64,000 nucleotides of DNA, taken from contig WBMZ01009436.1 of the NCBI GenBank assembly GCA_013400975.1, forward strand, positions 434,001 through 498,000. The letters are read 5' to 3'. Shown piece after piece: positions 1-12,235 of the stretch. Under the pieces are notes generated by a model. That model was not told where the DNA came from. It saw only the letters and a list, made by a program, of their open reading frames with translations, and made no database searches. The DNA comes from Atrichornis clamosus (Eukaryota > Chordata > Aves > Passeriformes > Menuridae). Numbering within the stretch: position 1 is the first letter of the stretch; each line of letters begins with the position of its first letter. A program made the translations under genes and the position numbers.

Positions 1-3000
1 CTTTCAACAGCTTGAGTAATGAGCTGATCAACATCAACTTAACTCCCACAACATGAATTAATTATTTCTGCAGAGACCTCTTACCATGAAGACAAATCTG
101 CAGGGGACTTTGTCTTTCCTACTGTACCTGAGGGAGTTTCAGATTTTGTTGTTCTTGTCATCTTCCTATAACATGGATTGCCTTGTGCAGCCTCTCTCGA
201 ACAGCTGGTACAACTTGCAACATATCCAGGGCTAAAAGCTAGTAGAGTTTACTAAAAACTGGAAGAGAATAAACTGAAACTGTCCTTTTCCCACTTCTGT
301 TTTTTTACTGTGTAAGCTTAGTTATACTCATTCTTCAAGCTTTACAATCACTTTATGAAGTCATACATCCAGAAGTCAGTTTGTTCAGTTTCTTTTGCAT
401 TATTTCCCACAAATATTTCTGTCATTTTCTCATTCTACCACTAAAAGGTCTTTAAATACAAGGATTTTTAATATACTGAATAACATTTGTTTGAGAGCTT
501 TCTAGTACTAATACATTGCTATAATTTGTTTTACTATGCCTTTTTTTAAGGTAGATCCTTCATCCCCTCATGTAGTAACTTGAATACTGTAGCATCTTTT
601 CATGTACAGGCACTATCCCAATAGCTTTCTTCCTTGGATCCTACCACTGATGAAGTGCCTAAACTTGTTTCAAACTTTCTGTTTGCCCTCAGATGGCTGT
701 TAACTCACTAAATAAATATTGATGATAAAAAGAGAAGTTATATATAAAGTAGCCTGATTAAAGAAATGTGGAAGAAATATCATGAAAGTAAACCTTGCAC
801 ACACTTTCGACAATAGGCCTTGTCATACAAATTTGATGCCATTCTGTAGGGTAAGCTGTTATTTAAGTCTGACTCTAAAGCTTAAGGAAAGTTAGCAGAA
901 AAACTATTACTGTTCCCACTTACTTAACCTCTCATTGCCATCCTACACCCTTCGTTAGAGCATGGTGGTGAAGATTTGTGGTTTGGTACTTCACACAACT
1001 CAGAGTCAGGCATGGTCATGGAGCCTAGGGTGTACCAAAGATATAGGTATTGATGAAACAAACTTCCACATCCCGAGAAAGGAGCCATGTTTCCATTGAG
1101 GACACAGAAATCCTTCAAAAACATACCTAAACTTCTAAGTTAGTATGGCTTGTGAAAACAGCAATCACTGTCCAGTCACTGCTTAGCAACATTAATTAAC
1201 CCTAGCTCATTAGAGAGCTCGCGAGAAATGTCGTATATTTGTATTGTTGTCACTAATTTCACTGTACTACTAGGACTCCACATTTTGATTTAAAGCAAAT
1301 GAGCACTGAACATCATATAAAGCAGGAAAGCATTAAAAACTGACTGGTACAGACCTCAGAATTTCAATCAGGGGAAAAGCCTGAATGACTATATTTTTAG
1401 TGCTTCTGTTCTAGGATGAGGCTCATTTTGGATCTGCACTTTCATCACTGATTTAGTAATGGGTATAAAATCCTTGCTGATAAAAGTTACTGTGTGACAC
1501 AAGCATTGCTGCAGCAATGATTTAGAATCAAAGAAATCAACAGATAAATTCAAATGAAATATTTCAGTAAAATTTTCTGTCTAAGAGGAAGGTAGTTTAT
1601 CACACCTACAAAAAGACAGGTCCTCACCACAGATGTCTTAAGAAAGAATTTAGCAAAAGACTCTTCATTCTGCTTATGAACACAGGCTTAACAGAGCTGC
1701 TGAATTCACAGCATACATTGAAAGAGAAATAATAACCTAACAGATGACATAATTACCTCTGCAGATGACATCATTACCTCTGCAGATGACATTTACTGAT
1801 GCCAGCTGGTTGCATCCTGTTCTGAATTCACACCTGAAAAAAGGGTACAAAGCCACAATATTTAGCATAACAGAATTGCATGGTTATTTTGGGTCTGTAG
1901 AAATTCCCTCATCATGGTAGAGTTAAAGAAATCAATCCATTTAACTAATCACAAAGGCAACTGGGGAGACAAGAGGTGGCTTGATCACTCTGCAATTACC
2001 TTCCCAAGGAAAAACTGCAGTTGCTAAAGAAGTCCTTAATTCAGCAGAGAAATGCAGAACAAGAATCAGTAGTTTGGAGTTAACCTAAAACTTGGCACAT
2101 TATTTAACTTGGAAGGGATAAGAATCAGCTAATTAGATTAATCTGCTTGTAGAAACAAAGAACTTGCCTTGTTCTCTTGTTCTCATGCATTGTCTTCTCC
2201 AAATAAGACCTGAGCGTCTCTCTAGAAAGCAGACTTTCACTGAGCATTGTTAATGGATTTTAGTAGGTGGTAACCAGAAGAAAAACTGCACCTAGGATTC
2301 ATGAACCAGTCAGATCAGATAAGTCCAATGGTCTGGCCTAGATTCAGATACTTTAGAACTAAGAACTGCCTAGTACTGACCAGGGCTATGTGAAATATTT
2401 CATAGTAGTACAGTAACATTCTGAACAAACTGTATTTGTTTTCTGTCTGTTGCAGATAATCCTCTTGGGAAAAATGTTTTAAAAGGCATTCATTGAAAGT
2501 TTGGCTGCCAGTATATTGATTGGATTACGGGTAGTTGAGCAGGCTGAGACAAACCTTGCAAAGTCATCTAGTACAAGTAATACTTACTTATATGCTCTTT
2601 TTACATCTTTCCAGATGAAAAATAAAAAAGTCTGGAATGACATAGAGTCAACAGGTTCTCCTGTAACAGCATTCCCAGGCACATTAGACTACAGCTATAA
2701 ATTGATCCAAACTGAACCTTTAATGACAGTAGTTTTTATCTGCTGCTAATTAGGCCAATCTCTCATAGAAATTACTTTTGTTTTGACTTCCCTTCTTTTG
2801 GGTTGAGGAAAACCAACACCAAATTATTAGCAATTTCAGAGGCATGTATCCAGACAATATTCGTTTGTCTGTCTTCTTTCCTTGGCTAAATTTTTGTATG
2901 TATGTTCTGACAGTAGACTCCTGCAGTGGAGGAATATGACATCTTGGATTTATTTCATGTAGGAAAAGCTGTAGAAAGTTAATGGCCTTCTTGATACTCT

Positions 3001-6000
3001 TGCTTTAAAATCACCATGTTAGCCTGGCCCATGTCCACAGACACCCCTCTTCTCCAATATTTTTGGAGAAGTCACATTAGATGTACTTCTCTTTACAATT
3101 GAGAACTTCCTTTGTATTCTCTAGAGTTTCTTGAATGCTCATACCAAGATATGTGTGCACATCACATCCCTAATATCCTCAAAGTGTTATTCATGACCTA
3201 CTACTTTCCAAGGCATATGAGAGAAATAAAATGACTGATTTCACTGATGTTGTTCCTTCCTAATCCATTCAGAACATTTTGAATTTGAGAGAGGAGTTGT
3301 TTTCTTGAGCAATTTAGTTTTTTCTGGTTGTTTTCCAAAAACTAGGCAATGTTGGATAATCATTCATTTTCCAAGCACACCAGTGCATGGTCAGACTGTG
3401 ACCTGTCTGTCTGGAATAACTTGCAGGATGCATTTTACTATTTTATCCTGCAGATGTGACACTAAGACACATCTTCCATTAGTAGTTGTTTATGCACCGT
3501 GATCCATAAATAAAACTAAACAGTCAAATCACTTTGTTTTAACTACCCATAGCAGTCAGGTACGGGCGAGTAGACTAAGTACTTGTTAGGTACTTTGGGA
3601 GGTTCGGAGCTAGGAATACTTCTAATACACAAAAGAAACAAGTTATGATTTCAGAAACTCTCATAGCTTACAGCCAGTAACTCCAAACACTGGAGTCTTT
3701 TCATAAATGTCTGAGCTTGTGATTTGGAGATGGACAAGATCTGTCTATCCAGATGAAGTCTGCTGATCTCTTCCTGTATGATATGCATCCTGCCAATGTA
3801 AAAGTTGTTTCAAAATACAATGTTTTATACATATTAGAAGGGTATTCAATTCATGCATCTGCTGTTATTAACACTAGTATCTCCACACAGCTGTTAAAAT
3901 TGCATTTTCTTTCAGCTAAATATGGTAGATCTTTATATTCTTCTGAAAACAACGTATCAATTTTTTGGCAAACTTCTTGTAATTATCGTTGAGTCTTTTG
4001 TTGTTGGTTTGGTACTTTAGATTGCTGGAGAAGCATGTTCCAAAGCAACACAGTGAATTTTTTTCTTTAGTTCTCTGGAAAGGTCAATAAGCTGAGGTAA
4101 AATCTGTGTAGTTGTTTTGTGAAGAAACTAAGAGATTTTGGCCCTGAAAGACATTGAACAGAACTGAAAACACCACAGAAGCTGTAGCCTCAGGTTTGAA
4201 AAATACGAGCAGTCAGTTGTGCTAGAAAATAATTCAGTGCCATGCTTTAAAAGGTAAAATCAAAGAATTCTGTGTGCCATATAAAGTTGAAAGGAAAGCA
4301 GAATCCAAAAGGGTTGGGTGACCAGTTTTGAAACACTGTTTGAATAAGATGGATGGATTGGAGCTTGCCGTACTTGGTTTGCAGCCAGGAATAATCTTTT
4401 CAAAGCTAGAAGTGCTTTTGATCTCTGCCTACTCCTCCTCATCACTGTGAATCTCCAGGGATACAACCCTACCATGCAATACAAGGGAAAGAAAATGTGC
4501 TTCAGAAGAGGGAGAGGAAAAAGGAGAAGGAAGCCAATGAAATAGTATCTGAGAACAACACCACTGCCTGTAATGACATTGACCTGCTGGTGCCAGTGGA
4601 AGAGTTTTGTAATATTTTTCCAGGTCTGCTCTTGTTTTTGATACTAGGCTGAGGAGCTGGCTCTGTGACACTATACCACCCTCCACACACTTCCAGGAGT
4701 ATTGGGAATCGTTCTTATGAACCTGTGACTTGGAAGTAGACCCGAAATGTTTACAGGCCAAAAGTCCCACCAGGTAAAATTGACCCAAATTGACCTGACA
4801 TAAGTGGGAGTAGATATGTTGAGGAGCAGGAGCCTCTGCATCACTATCTCTATCCCAGCTAGGAGCTGCTTGTATTGGAGGTCGAATGCAATGTGTTTGT
4901 AGTGTGCAGCAAACCCAGGGAATAATTTGGGAAGAAATAAAGGGGGATAATCCATCAAATTGGTACAACAGAGTGCTAAAAGTCACATGGTATTGTTTTT
5001 AATGGAATACATACGGCTCATCTGAAAAGACATCGTAGCTCTGGTTTGAAAAAACTAAGCTTTGTCTTGTCTTTCAAGGACCATCAGGCCTTTTAGCTGC
5101 ACTGGGCCTCCAAAAGCACCTTGGCGTATGTTTTGGTTTGGACTTTACTTGAAGAGAAGCGTGTGTCCATGGAATGACTGAGGCTGCAGACCTCTCCCTG
5201 GAGGTCTCTTGTTGTAGCCTGTAAACACCAGAAAAGCAGAAGGTCCTGCTGGGAGCATAGCAATCCAGTCATTTCTGGATGCCTCTTCTTCTCTACAACT
5301 CAGATGCTGCTAAGACGGAAACAGAATCACCACCTCCTGTTGGGTGGCATATCTTATGATGCATGGGAGATTTTAATAAGTTTTTTCTGTGAGTAATATA
5401 ATCTCCCGGGACTGTGGATACAGGCTTGAGCCATGGAATAAATGTGGCTTTTTGGGCTTGCAGTCGTCCTGAGCAACATTCTCCACTCAAAACCGCACCC
5501 TGCACTTGCTGGGGGAGAGTATAAACAGTCAGCTGGAAACTTCCTCTGGTTTCTTCCCATCCAATTTAGAAATCCCCGGTATGGAGGTACCCAATGACAC
5601 ATCCAGCAGTGACCACCTTGCAGACCATTTCTGAAAGTCACCACAGTCATGGCTCCAGAGAAGCCTGCAGACTGCTGTGCCAGGAAGCCAGGCCCTCTGG
5701 GGCTGTGGGGCTGGGTAAACCCAGGAGGGATGCAGATCATACAGAGATGAACAGAGATGTATCTCTGCCTGATGAGTGTTTGAAGGGCTGCCCAGGCCCC
5801 GCTCAGAGTCCACATTCTGATCTGTTCCTTTACAAAATTGTTCTCTTTTGTTCACCACCCTGCCTCACACGCATACTTACTCATGTCATGCAGTTTTCGC
5901 AGTGCTTGACACAAATATGTATTGCTTGGTGTTCCCCTTGCTTGTCTTCTCTACCACCCAGCCCCCCAACTCCTGTCAATTCACCTTCACCGGCTGTTTG

Positions 6001-7379
6001 CCAGAACATTATTAATTTTCCAGAAACAGTATCCTCTAGTGTTTGGCATCCTGTTTTGCACAGAAAAAAAAAGTAATCTTTTCTGAAAAAGAAATAAATA
6101 AAGAAAAATGTAAAACTGGAAAGAGGGGGGCAAGGGAGGGACAGTAAAGAAAAGACGAAAAAAACCTTGTGTTTGCCCTCAAAGGCTTTTCTTTTAAATG
6201 TTTTATTAGTTTGCTGACAATGTTCATTTACCATCATCTGCTTCAACATCCTAACTACTCCATAGACATTTTTGCCAACTTTAAAAACCAAACTGAATTC
6301 TAGGGAAAACTCACAAGAAGCACAGAGAAGTAAATTTCAGCTTGTCAAGTGTTACACTGATTAGAGGTAGAGTAAAACAAAATCTCAAAGAACAACCTTC
6401 CCTCTCACTCTTCTTGTCAAAACCCACATCCTCCTGTTTTGCTCCCTCACCACCGCCCTCACCTTAAAAATAAAAGCAATAGAAAGGAAAATAAAATAAC
6501 CCCCTTTCTAACCACTTTGGAGAATGAAAGCTTTGAAAGCAAAACAATTCCATAAAATGATCCAACTGCAATTCAAAATAAACTGGACTCACAGAATAAG
6601 TTTGGTTATAATATTTGGAAAAACCACTGCATACGTTCCTACCCGAGGTCTGGTAAAGGGCAACCACAAATTGTCTGATCACAAAGAAGGAATTTCCCCC
6701 TCACTGGTTTGTGGCAAGTGTACATGAAGCTGAGAGTGATGTTCAAAGCAGACAAGCTGAGCACAGCTTCTGCTGAGTGACTGACCCCTCCTCAGTCTCC
6801 ACATACAGGAGCAGTAAAAAAGGAGTAAGGAGAGAGGAGGAGACACAGCTCCATACGTCAGCTGAGTCAGGAGCCAGCATAGACACAAGGTGCTTAAGAT
6901 CAGTATTGAGCAGGAGGGAATCCCTTAAAGATGTTTTCAGGTATCCTGATTATGGCTGATGGGAACAGGATGCCCAGATAATTGTGTGAGGAAGTTTCTC
7001 ATCTGCTTCATCTCTGAAGAATTTATTCAACAGAAGAATTCACAATGCAAGGCCCCTTTAGTGCATGCTCAGGTACAGAAGACACTGGATATCTTCAACC
7101 CCACCAACAATTCACTGTGACAAGGGGAACTAAGCAGTAAACAGGAGATCATCAGGTTCTTGCTGAAATCACTGGTGTTGTCAACATTCATTATATTTCA
7201 GATTCATTCAGGGCATGGAAAAAATTTTTTAAAAGTTAAAAAAAATATAAAACAAGTTGGCCAACATCCTGTATTACAGATCTATGTACAACCCCAGAAG
7301 CCTTCTCCTAGAACTTGTATAGGATCATCCGATAAAGCAGGAATGAAATCAAGTGAAACAAAAGCTGAGGAGAAACATC
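1..7379. other. Non-coding unique DNA, no gene seen
   Basis: This is AT-rich single-copy-looking sequence on both strands with no supportable exon, RNA gene or intact repeat. Two stretches are richer in GC and low in stop codons: about 4430-4990 on the minus strand and about 5290-5860 on both strands. The frames in them overlap, show no domain and have no convincing splice or promoter context, so I treat them as chance open frames. A purine-rich run lies at about 6061-6170 and another at about 6810-6845. The short tandem repeat at 1741 is listed separately. Confidence 0.7.
1741..1792. repeat. 21-bp tandem repeat, 2.5 copies
   Basis: The unit beginning cagatgacat starts at 1741, 1762 and 1783, giving a period of 21 bp. 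The first two full units differ at one base (aattacc against cattacc). This is a small, young-looking local duplication in otherwise unique DNA. Confidence 0.9.
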
Positions 7380-7560
7380 ATATGCATCACATTTGGAATC
7401 CTCCACTGTTTTGACTGCTAAATGGCAGGCGCTGTGATTAATCCGTGATTATGTGACTCACCATAATTATGTCTTGTTGAAATTGAATTTATTGAAGCAT
7501 GAATCATTCCACCCAAAGTAGAACCTAATTGCACGATTGCTGTGGCAGCCATTTAGGGTT
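7380..7560. promoter_or_regulatory. Candidate cis-regulatory block with dense homeodomain and AP-1 motifs
   Basis: Within about 40 bp the sequence holds an inverted pair of TAATC/GATTA half sites (7439-7443 and 7447-7451, three bases apart), a GATTAATC palindrome (7436-7443), a perfect AP-1 site TGACTCA (7454-7460) and a perfect 10-bp palindrome CATAATTATG (7462-7471). TAATCC-type sites are bound by OTX/PITX/bicoid-class homeodomains, and TAATTA cores by many others. The block is unique and has no long open frame. That it is a conserved enhancer is inference; conservation cannot be judged from one sequence. Confidence 0.35.
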
Positions 7561-10500
7561 TAGAGCAGAGGTTGCTATGTTGGGTGAAGACTTCCACTCG
7601 ATTCAAGCAATGAAATATTCTGTCTTGTGACTTTCAAAAGGGTGAAACTTGTCTCTGAAATGAGAGGAGAAGAAACTGTCCCATGAATGTCCATTTGAAA
7701 TGCTGGGAAATGTTCAGCCAACCTGATAGTGAAAAGCTTCCTTGGGCTGAGAAGGTATATTAATGGTGAGTTTGGGTCTGTGAGACTGTTGTCAGTATTT
7801 GAATGTCATATCACTCAAGTCAGAGACCTCTCACTACTTCACTGTTATTCCTGGGCACATGCTCACCAGAACTGGTATATGTTCACAATAAACCTGTGAT
7901 TTCATCAGTAAGACTAGACTAGAGAAAGATGAGCCTGGCGCTCCTGCTTTGGATGACACATGCAGGAGGTTAAAGTATGTGGTGTGTCTGTGGGGTGTCT
8001 CCCAACCAGCAGCTCTGTGTAACAGAGAGAAAACTAAGGTCAGCTTGGATTTTTTCCCCCATTTTAAAGAAGAAATCCACATTTTCTATTCAGCTGCTTG
8101 GATTTTTGGAAGGAAAAGACTTTTTTCAAATGGGGGTTTTTATGGGTAGAATTTTTGTTCCCTTTTTTTACCAAAAAGCCACATTTAATGAAACAGTCTT
8201 TGTATTCAGTTTAGGAGGGGGAAAAAATTACATTTTCTCCTCTGATGTAAAATGGACCCTTTTTCCTAACAGACTTTAATATAATTATTGCTAGCATACA
8301 TGAAGGAGTATAAACAATGACTCTCCAGGGTAAGGAGTTTTGTACAGTTGTTAAATTTCCTGATCTATTTTTAAAATTCTTACTGCTGCTGCTCTTGCCT
8401 GTAACACAGCAGTAGCAAAGGCCCACAATAGCAGTTAAGGTTGAAAGGGGGATGAAAATTGCAATTAAAAACAAAACCAAAGTTAGGACATACTTTGCAG
8501 TCCCTAATGCCCAACCAAGCAGAAGAATCAGACAGGAAAAAAGGGGGAAATTTACACTTTTATTTCCCAGTCAATGCCCATTCAGAAATCCATCACTAGG
8601 TTCTAGAAAAAAGGAAACAATCCTGCCTAATATCACTCAACCTCAGTGCTCTGTATTGGTACTATTGTTTCCCCCAATTATATTTAGCCAATGGGAAAGG
8701 GATGCAGGAATCCCATCTGGTACAAGAGAAGATGCCTCTTTGTTGGGATTACATCTGTTTTATGTTCACACTGAATCTTGAAAAGGAGATGTGGAGCCAG
8801 GGTATTTGCTTGGCTATTACAAATTTCTTACTTATTTCTAGCAATGCACCCTTGAAAGCAAATATTCAGTGCAAAATAGCTGGGCTTTATAGACAGGGAA
8901 AAGGAAATAAACATGACATTTTTTGAGAGATACTATTCAAGTGTGTCATCCATAGGTGTTGTATTGGTTATCAGGAAACTCTTCCCTTCAAGAGGGAGAA
9001 GCTGTGTAAGGCTTTTCTAAATCCATCTCTCCAGAGAAGGCTTTCACTGACCCTGTCAAAAAACTTTCCAATTTTCTGTCTAATACTAGAAACACTGATT
9101 CTTGTATAGGTCATTCATGATCCCTTTTTTTTTATTTAAAGGCCTGACATGTTCACATCTATGGCAGTCATTTTATTCTCAGGCTCCTGCGATCTGCTGC
9201 AGAAGAGATTCCTGTTCATCATGGTTTCTTGCAGACACTGCTTTTGTTTGCTCTTAGCTTTCTTTGGAATGGAGAGATAGAGTCACTTCTTGTTGTTTCA
9301 TTGCCAAATACAGATTCTTCAGGATAAAAGTAAATGGCAACAATTGTTCTTTTTGCTTGCAAAAATGACAGGAGGAAACCTTTTGCCTAGAACTCACATT
9401 GCATTCAAGCTTTTGTCAGTAACTCTGTACATTTTCTGTGGTCCATTCATTCATGGTACAAAAGACTTTTGAAACTAATCTTGACATGATGCTAGATCAG
9501 TCCTGTTGCCACCTTCTTGTATCCATTTCTGGCTTGACATTGATGGATGCTTCATGTCTAGAGGCAGGCATGAAAACAACCTTGCTCCAGGATGACCCAC
9601 AGCTTCTCTTCTGGGGCTTGGAAACCAGTCCCTGCCACCCCCCTTGCTTGGAGTGGCACACAGTGCCTGCAAGAAGGGACAGGTGAGACTTGCACATGGC
9701 CAAGCAACAGATATAAGTCCCCAGGGCTGGGAGGAGCACAGGTTCTTTACCTTGGCACAGCACTTGATTTTCGTTCTGGTTCTCCACATCTGCCAAGTGG
9801 AGTTAGAGCTTCAGAGAGGGGTGGATGAACATGTGTATGGATGCACAGCAGCATTGCAGGACACAGAGTCAGAAGGGCAAAGACGGTAGGAAAGCAGAAC
9901 TTCTAAAGTCATTCTGCCACTTCATCCCCAAGCAGATTTGTGGATGTCTGCCCTTTCCGGAGTGAGAGGAACAGAAAAAAGTGACATTTTAAGGTCAAGG
10001 TAACCTCAATCATTTTGCAACTACATTCAGTGATGACTTTGAAAACCTTAGCTAAAAGCAATAGAATATGAGTCTTGTTTGACTAGTAGTCCATTCCTGA
10101 TCCACAGCAGAAGGTCCGAACACCAGCAGATTCAGTCATCTTCTCACAGAGCATGGGGTCAGCCTTGGTTAGATGGACAAATGCCATGTGACCAAGAGCT
10201 GTCTACTGTCTCCACCTCCACAGGAGGCAGCCTGCTGATCTCCCAACCAGGTTCCAGATATTGGCATAACTTTCATCCTTTCTCTTTCTATGTTAAAAAT
10301 TTGTCTCTCCTGTGTCCAGGAATAAACTGCTAGGTTTGTAGTTCTAGGGTTTCATGCTAGGTAAATTACTCCATTCTTGCCACAGAACAGTTGTCTCTTT
10401 GCTGGAATCAAATACTCATGTATTTCTAGCTATCTATCTGTCTTTCTATCTATATGTTATTGCTGAGAAATGTATAACCAGACATTTTGATGAGTGTTTT

Positions 10501-11110
10501 GCTGATTTTATCTGCTTTCCCTTCTTCTTTTCCAGTACAACATTAAAAAAAAAAAGCATCTTTAAAGGAAAACTCCCTCCAGAAGACATTTACAGACAGA
10601 AAAAAGAAAATTTATTTTCTCTTCAAACCCCTACTGTTACTTTTCTGAAAGTTGCTACCTTCCTTCCCACCACCTCTGCAGATGTCTTCACCAAATCAAA
10701 ACTTTTACTCTAGAGTACCTTCTCTGGGAAACAGAGTTTAATGTGATCATGTTGTTTATGTGTCAGCCTGTACGACTTCCAGCTAACAGCTTCGTAACCT
10801 GACAAGCAGGAAAGAATGCCTAAAAATATTGTGACTATCATATTTCATCAAAATAAGCAAGTGGAGAAAGGAGAAAGACTTTCTTACTCAGGGATCACAC
10901 CTTTTATTGAACACTAGAGAATCCACACAAGTGAGAGTCTTTGGAATGAGCTTTTTTTTCTTCCTCTGCTTATGGAATCACTTTGTCTGTGAGTTGTCAC
11001 TGCTCTCCCTAATTACAGCCCCCTCCCCTGGGCTGTATCACTTTTTCAGCAAGTGTGAAATATTGCCTTGGAACCTATAATCTCACAATTCACCTTGGGT
11101 CTGGCCTGGA
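7561..11110. other. Non-coding unique DNA
   Basis: No gene or clear interspersed repeat was seen. T-rich sequence at about 8040-8275 gives a hydrophobic minus-strand frame (8211-8480), which has no ATG start and looks like a composition artefact. A short degenerate TATC/TCTA microsatellite sits at 10428-10455. A good polypyrimidine-AG acceptor-like signal occurs at about 10515-10535 and is followed by a poly(A) run at 10544-10555; no coding sequence follows it. Confidence 0.65.
10428..10455. repeat. Short (TCTA)n-type microsatellite, imperfect
   Basis: The run reads as TATC/TCTA units with one TGTC and one TTTC interruption, about 28 bp in all. It is too short and interrupted to be highly variable. 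Confidence 0.7.
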
Positions 11111-11129
11111 GGATTGTGCAATTTCTGCG

Positions 11130-11420
11130 GTCTGCTCCAGTGCAAACAGGAAAGAGAACCCGAGCCCCAGTTTTTACAATGTGCAGCTTGCGTGCAGGAA
11201 GCGGACCTGCTCGGCAGCATCTCTGGGATGTTTATTGCTCTGCGCTCCCGCCAGCGAGGCCGGGGCCGCTCGCTCTGCTGGAGGAGGGCTTGGAGCCGTC
11301 AGCGTTCATCGGGCCTCTGGTGGCCCCTCAACCTGCTGGAGGTCAGCTGGAACAGGCCAGGAGATTTCTCAGGCACTGCTTGAGGAACAGGGGAAGGTTT
11401 CTTTTTCCGGAGAGGTGATG
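11130..11420. promoter_or_regulatory. CpG-rich, GC-rich patch; possible promoter or first exon
   Basis: By eye count this 290-bp stretch holds about 15 CpG dinucleotides, with about 12 of them between 11185 and 11320, against a strongly CpG-poor surround. All three plus-strand frames stay open across most of it (for example 11055-11423, 11068-11418 and 11114-11383), which is expected for GC-rich DNA and does not by itself indicate a protein. No TATA box is evident. Small CpG clusters of this kind in vertebrate genomes often mark promoters or unmethylated regulatory elements. A non-coding RNA start, an alternative first exon, or a local GC-rich relic are all possible. The core is shorter than the usual 200-bp CpG-island threshold. 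Confidence 0.45.
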
Positions 11421-12128
11421 TGAACAATTACAATGCTCCCACCACCCACCAGCCCCAAAAAGAATGAGCTCCAAGTTATGAGCCCAATCTATTCACTTGT
11501 TTTCAACAACAACCCTGTGCCAAGTGGCAAGGGCACAGTCATCTGCAGTATGGTTGAGACCATAGGTGAATCCACCTCTGCCCAAGGCATCCCCTTTATT
11601 CACTCACCTGCTACATTTTCCACCCAGCTCAACAGCTCTATGTTACTTTGGTCTTGGCACCTTCTGGGGATGAAGTTTTCCTCCCTGGAACAGAGATGGA
11701 GACTTGGGGAACTGGGTTGAAATCTTCAGCGGTTTTGTTAATTCATTCCATTTATATCCACATGGGATGAAGCCCCATCCTTCATGCAGTGGTGTTTCTA
11801 CAGTCATTAATGCTGCACAAATCAATCCTGCAGCTCACTAGTGAGTAGTTCATGCCAGCTAAAACAGACAAGCTCTAAAAAAGTCTTTCTCCCACACGTT
11901 TCATGTTGTCCAAATCCATCAAGGAATAATTTCTTTTTCTGAATTAATTTTAGTATCCATTGACATGTTTTCTTCACAGTTAACTTTACTCAAAGGAGGA
12001 AATGGCCTAGTCCTTGTTTTTTACTGCAGACAAGGAATTTTCGTTCTGTCCTCTAATCTTTCACACAATGAAAACAGATGTGTAGATGTAGCATGATATT
12101 TTGGGATTCCCCCTTCTAGTTTTCCAGA

Positions 12129-12235
12129 GTCCCTGCCCTGTCACTAGGTTGCTGAACTGGGTCACTCCCTCTGGGTAAGCCACTTTCTCCCTCTACAGAC
12201 CTTGGTTTCTCTACCTTTTATAAACTGCATTTGGG
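12129..12235 (+). repeat. Degenerate MIR/CORE-SINE relic
   Basis: The order of sub-motifs follows the MIR core and its 3' side: a 'ctgtcactaggttgctgaa' part like 'ctgccacttactagctgtg', then 'ctctgggtaagccactt' like 'cttgggcaagtcactt', a pyrimidine-rich 'tctccctct', then 'ccttggtttctctacctttt' like 'cctcagtttcctcatctgta', and 'ataaactg' like 'aaaatggg'. MIR elements were active before the amniote radiation and survive in birds only as weak fragments. The assignment is by recalled consensus and was not aligned. Confidence 0.6.

Noticed and set aside
4429..4986. 185-codon open frame on the minus strand, the longest in the window
   Set aside because: A rough estimate gives about 0.3 such frames by chance in 64 kb of this composition. 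Three other minus-strand frames overlap or adjoin it, no domain or splice signals are visible, and no repeat or gene family was recognised.
5354..6076. Overlapping frames on both strands (153, 109 and 160 codons)
   Set aside because: The frames overlap in a GC-rich stretch and the peptides show no recognisable motifs.
6120..6145. G-rich run 'aggggggcaagggaggg' as a G-quadruplex
   Set aside because: It has only three separate G3 runs and does not meet the four-run rule.
8211..8561. Hydrophobic minus-strand frame resembling a membrane segment followed by Cys-rich and Ser/Lys residues
   Set aside because: It has no in-frame ATG near the start, a stop lies just upstream, and T-rich DNA of this kind routinely gives hydrophobic peptides.
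11055..11423. Three overlapping plus-strand frames (122, 116 and 89 codons)
   Set aside because: All three frames are open because the DNA is GC-rich and stop-poor. None has a domain, so only the CpG patch is reported.
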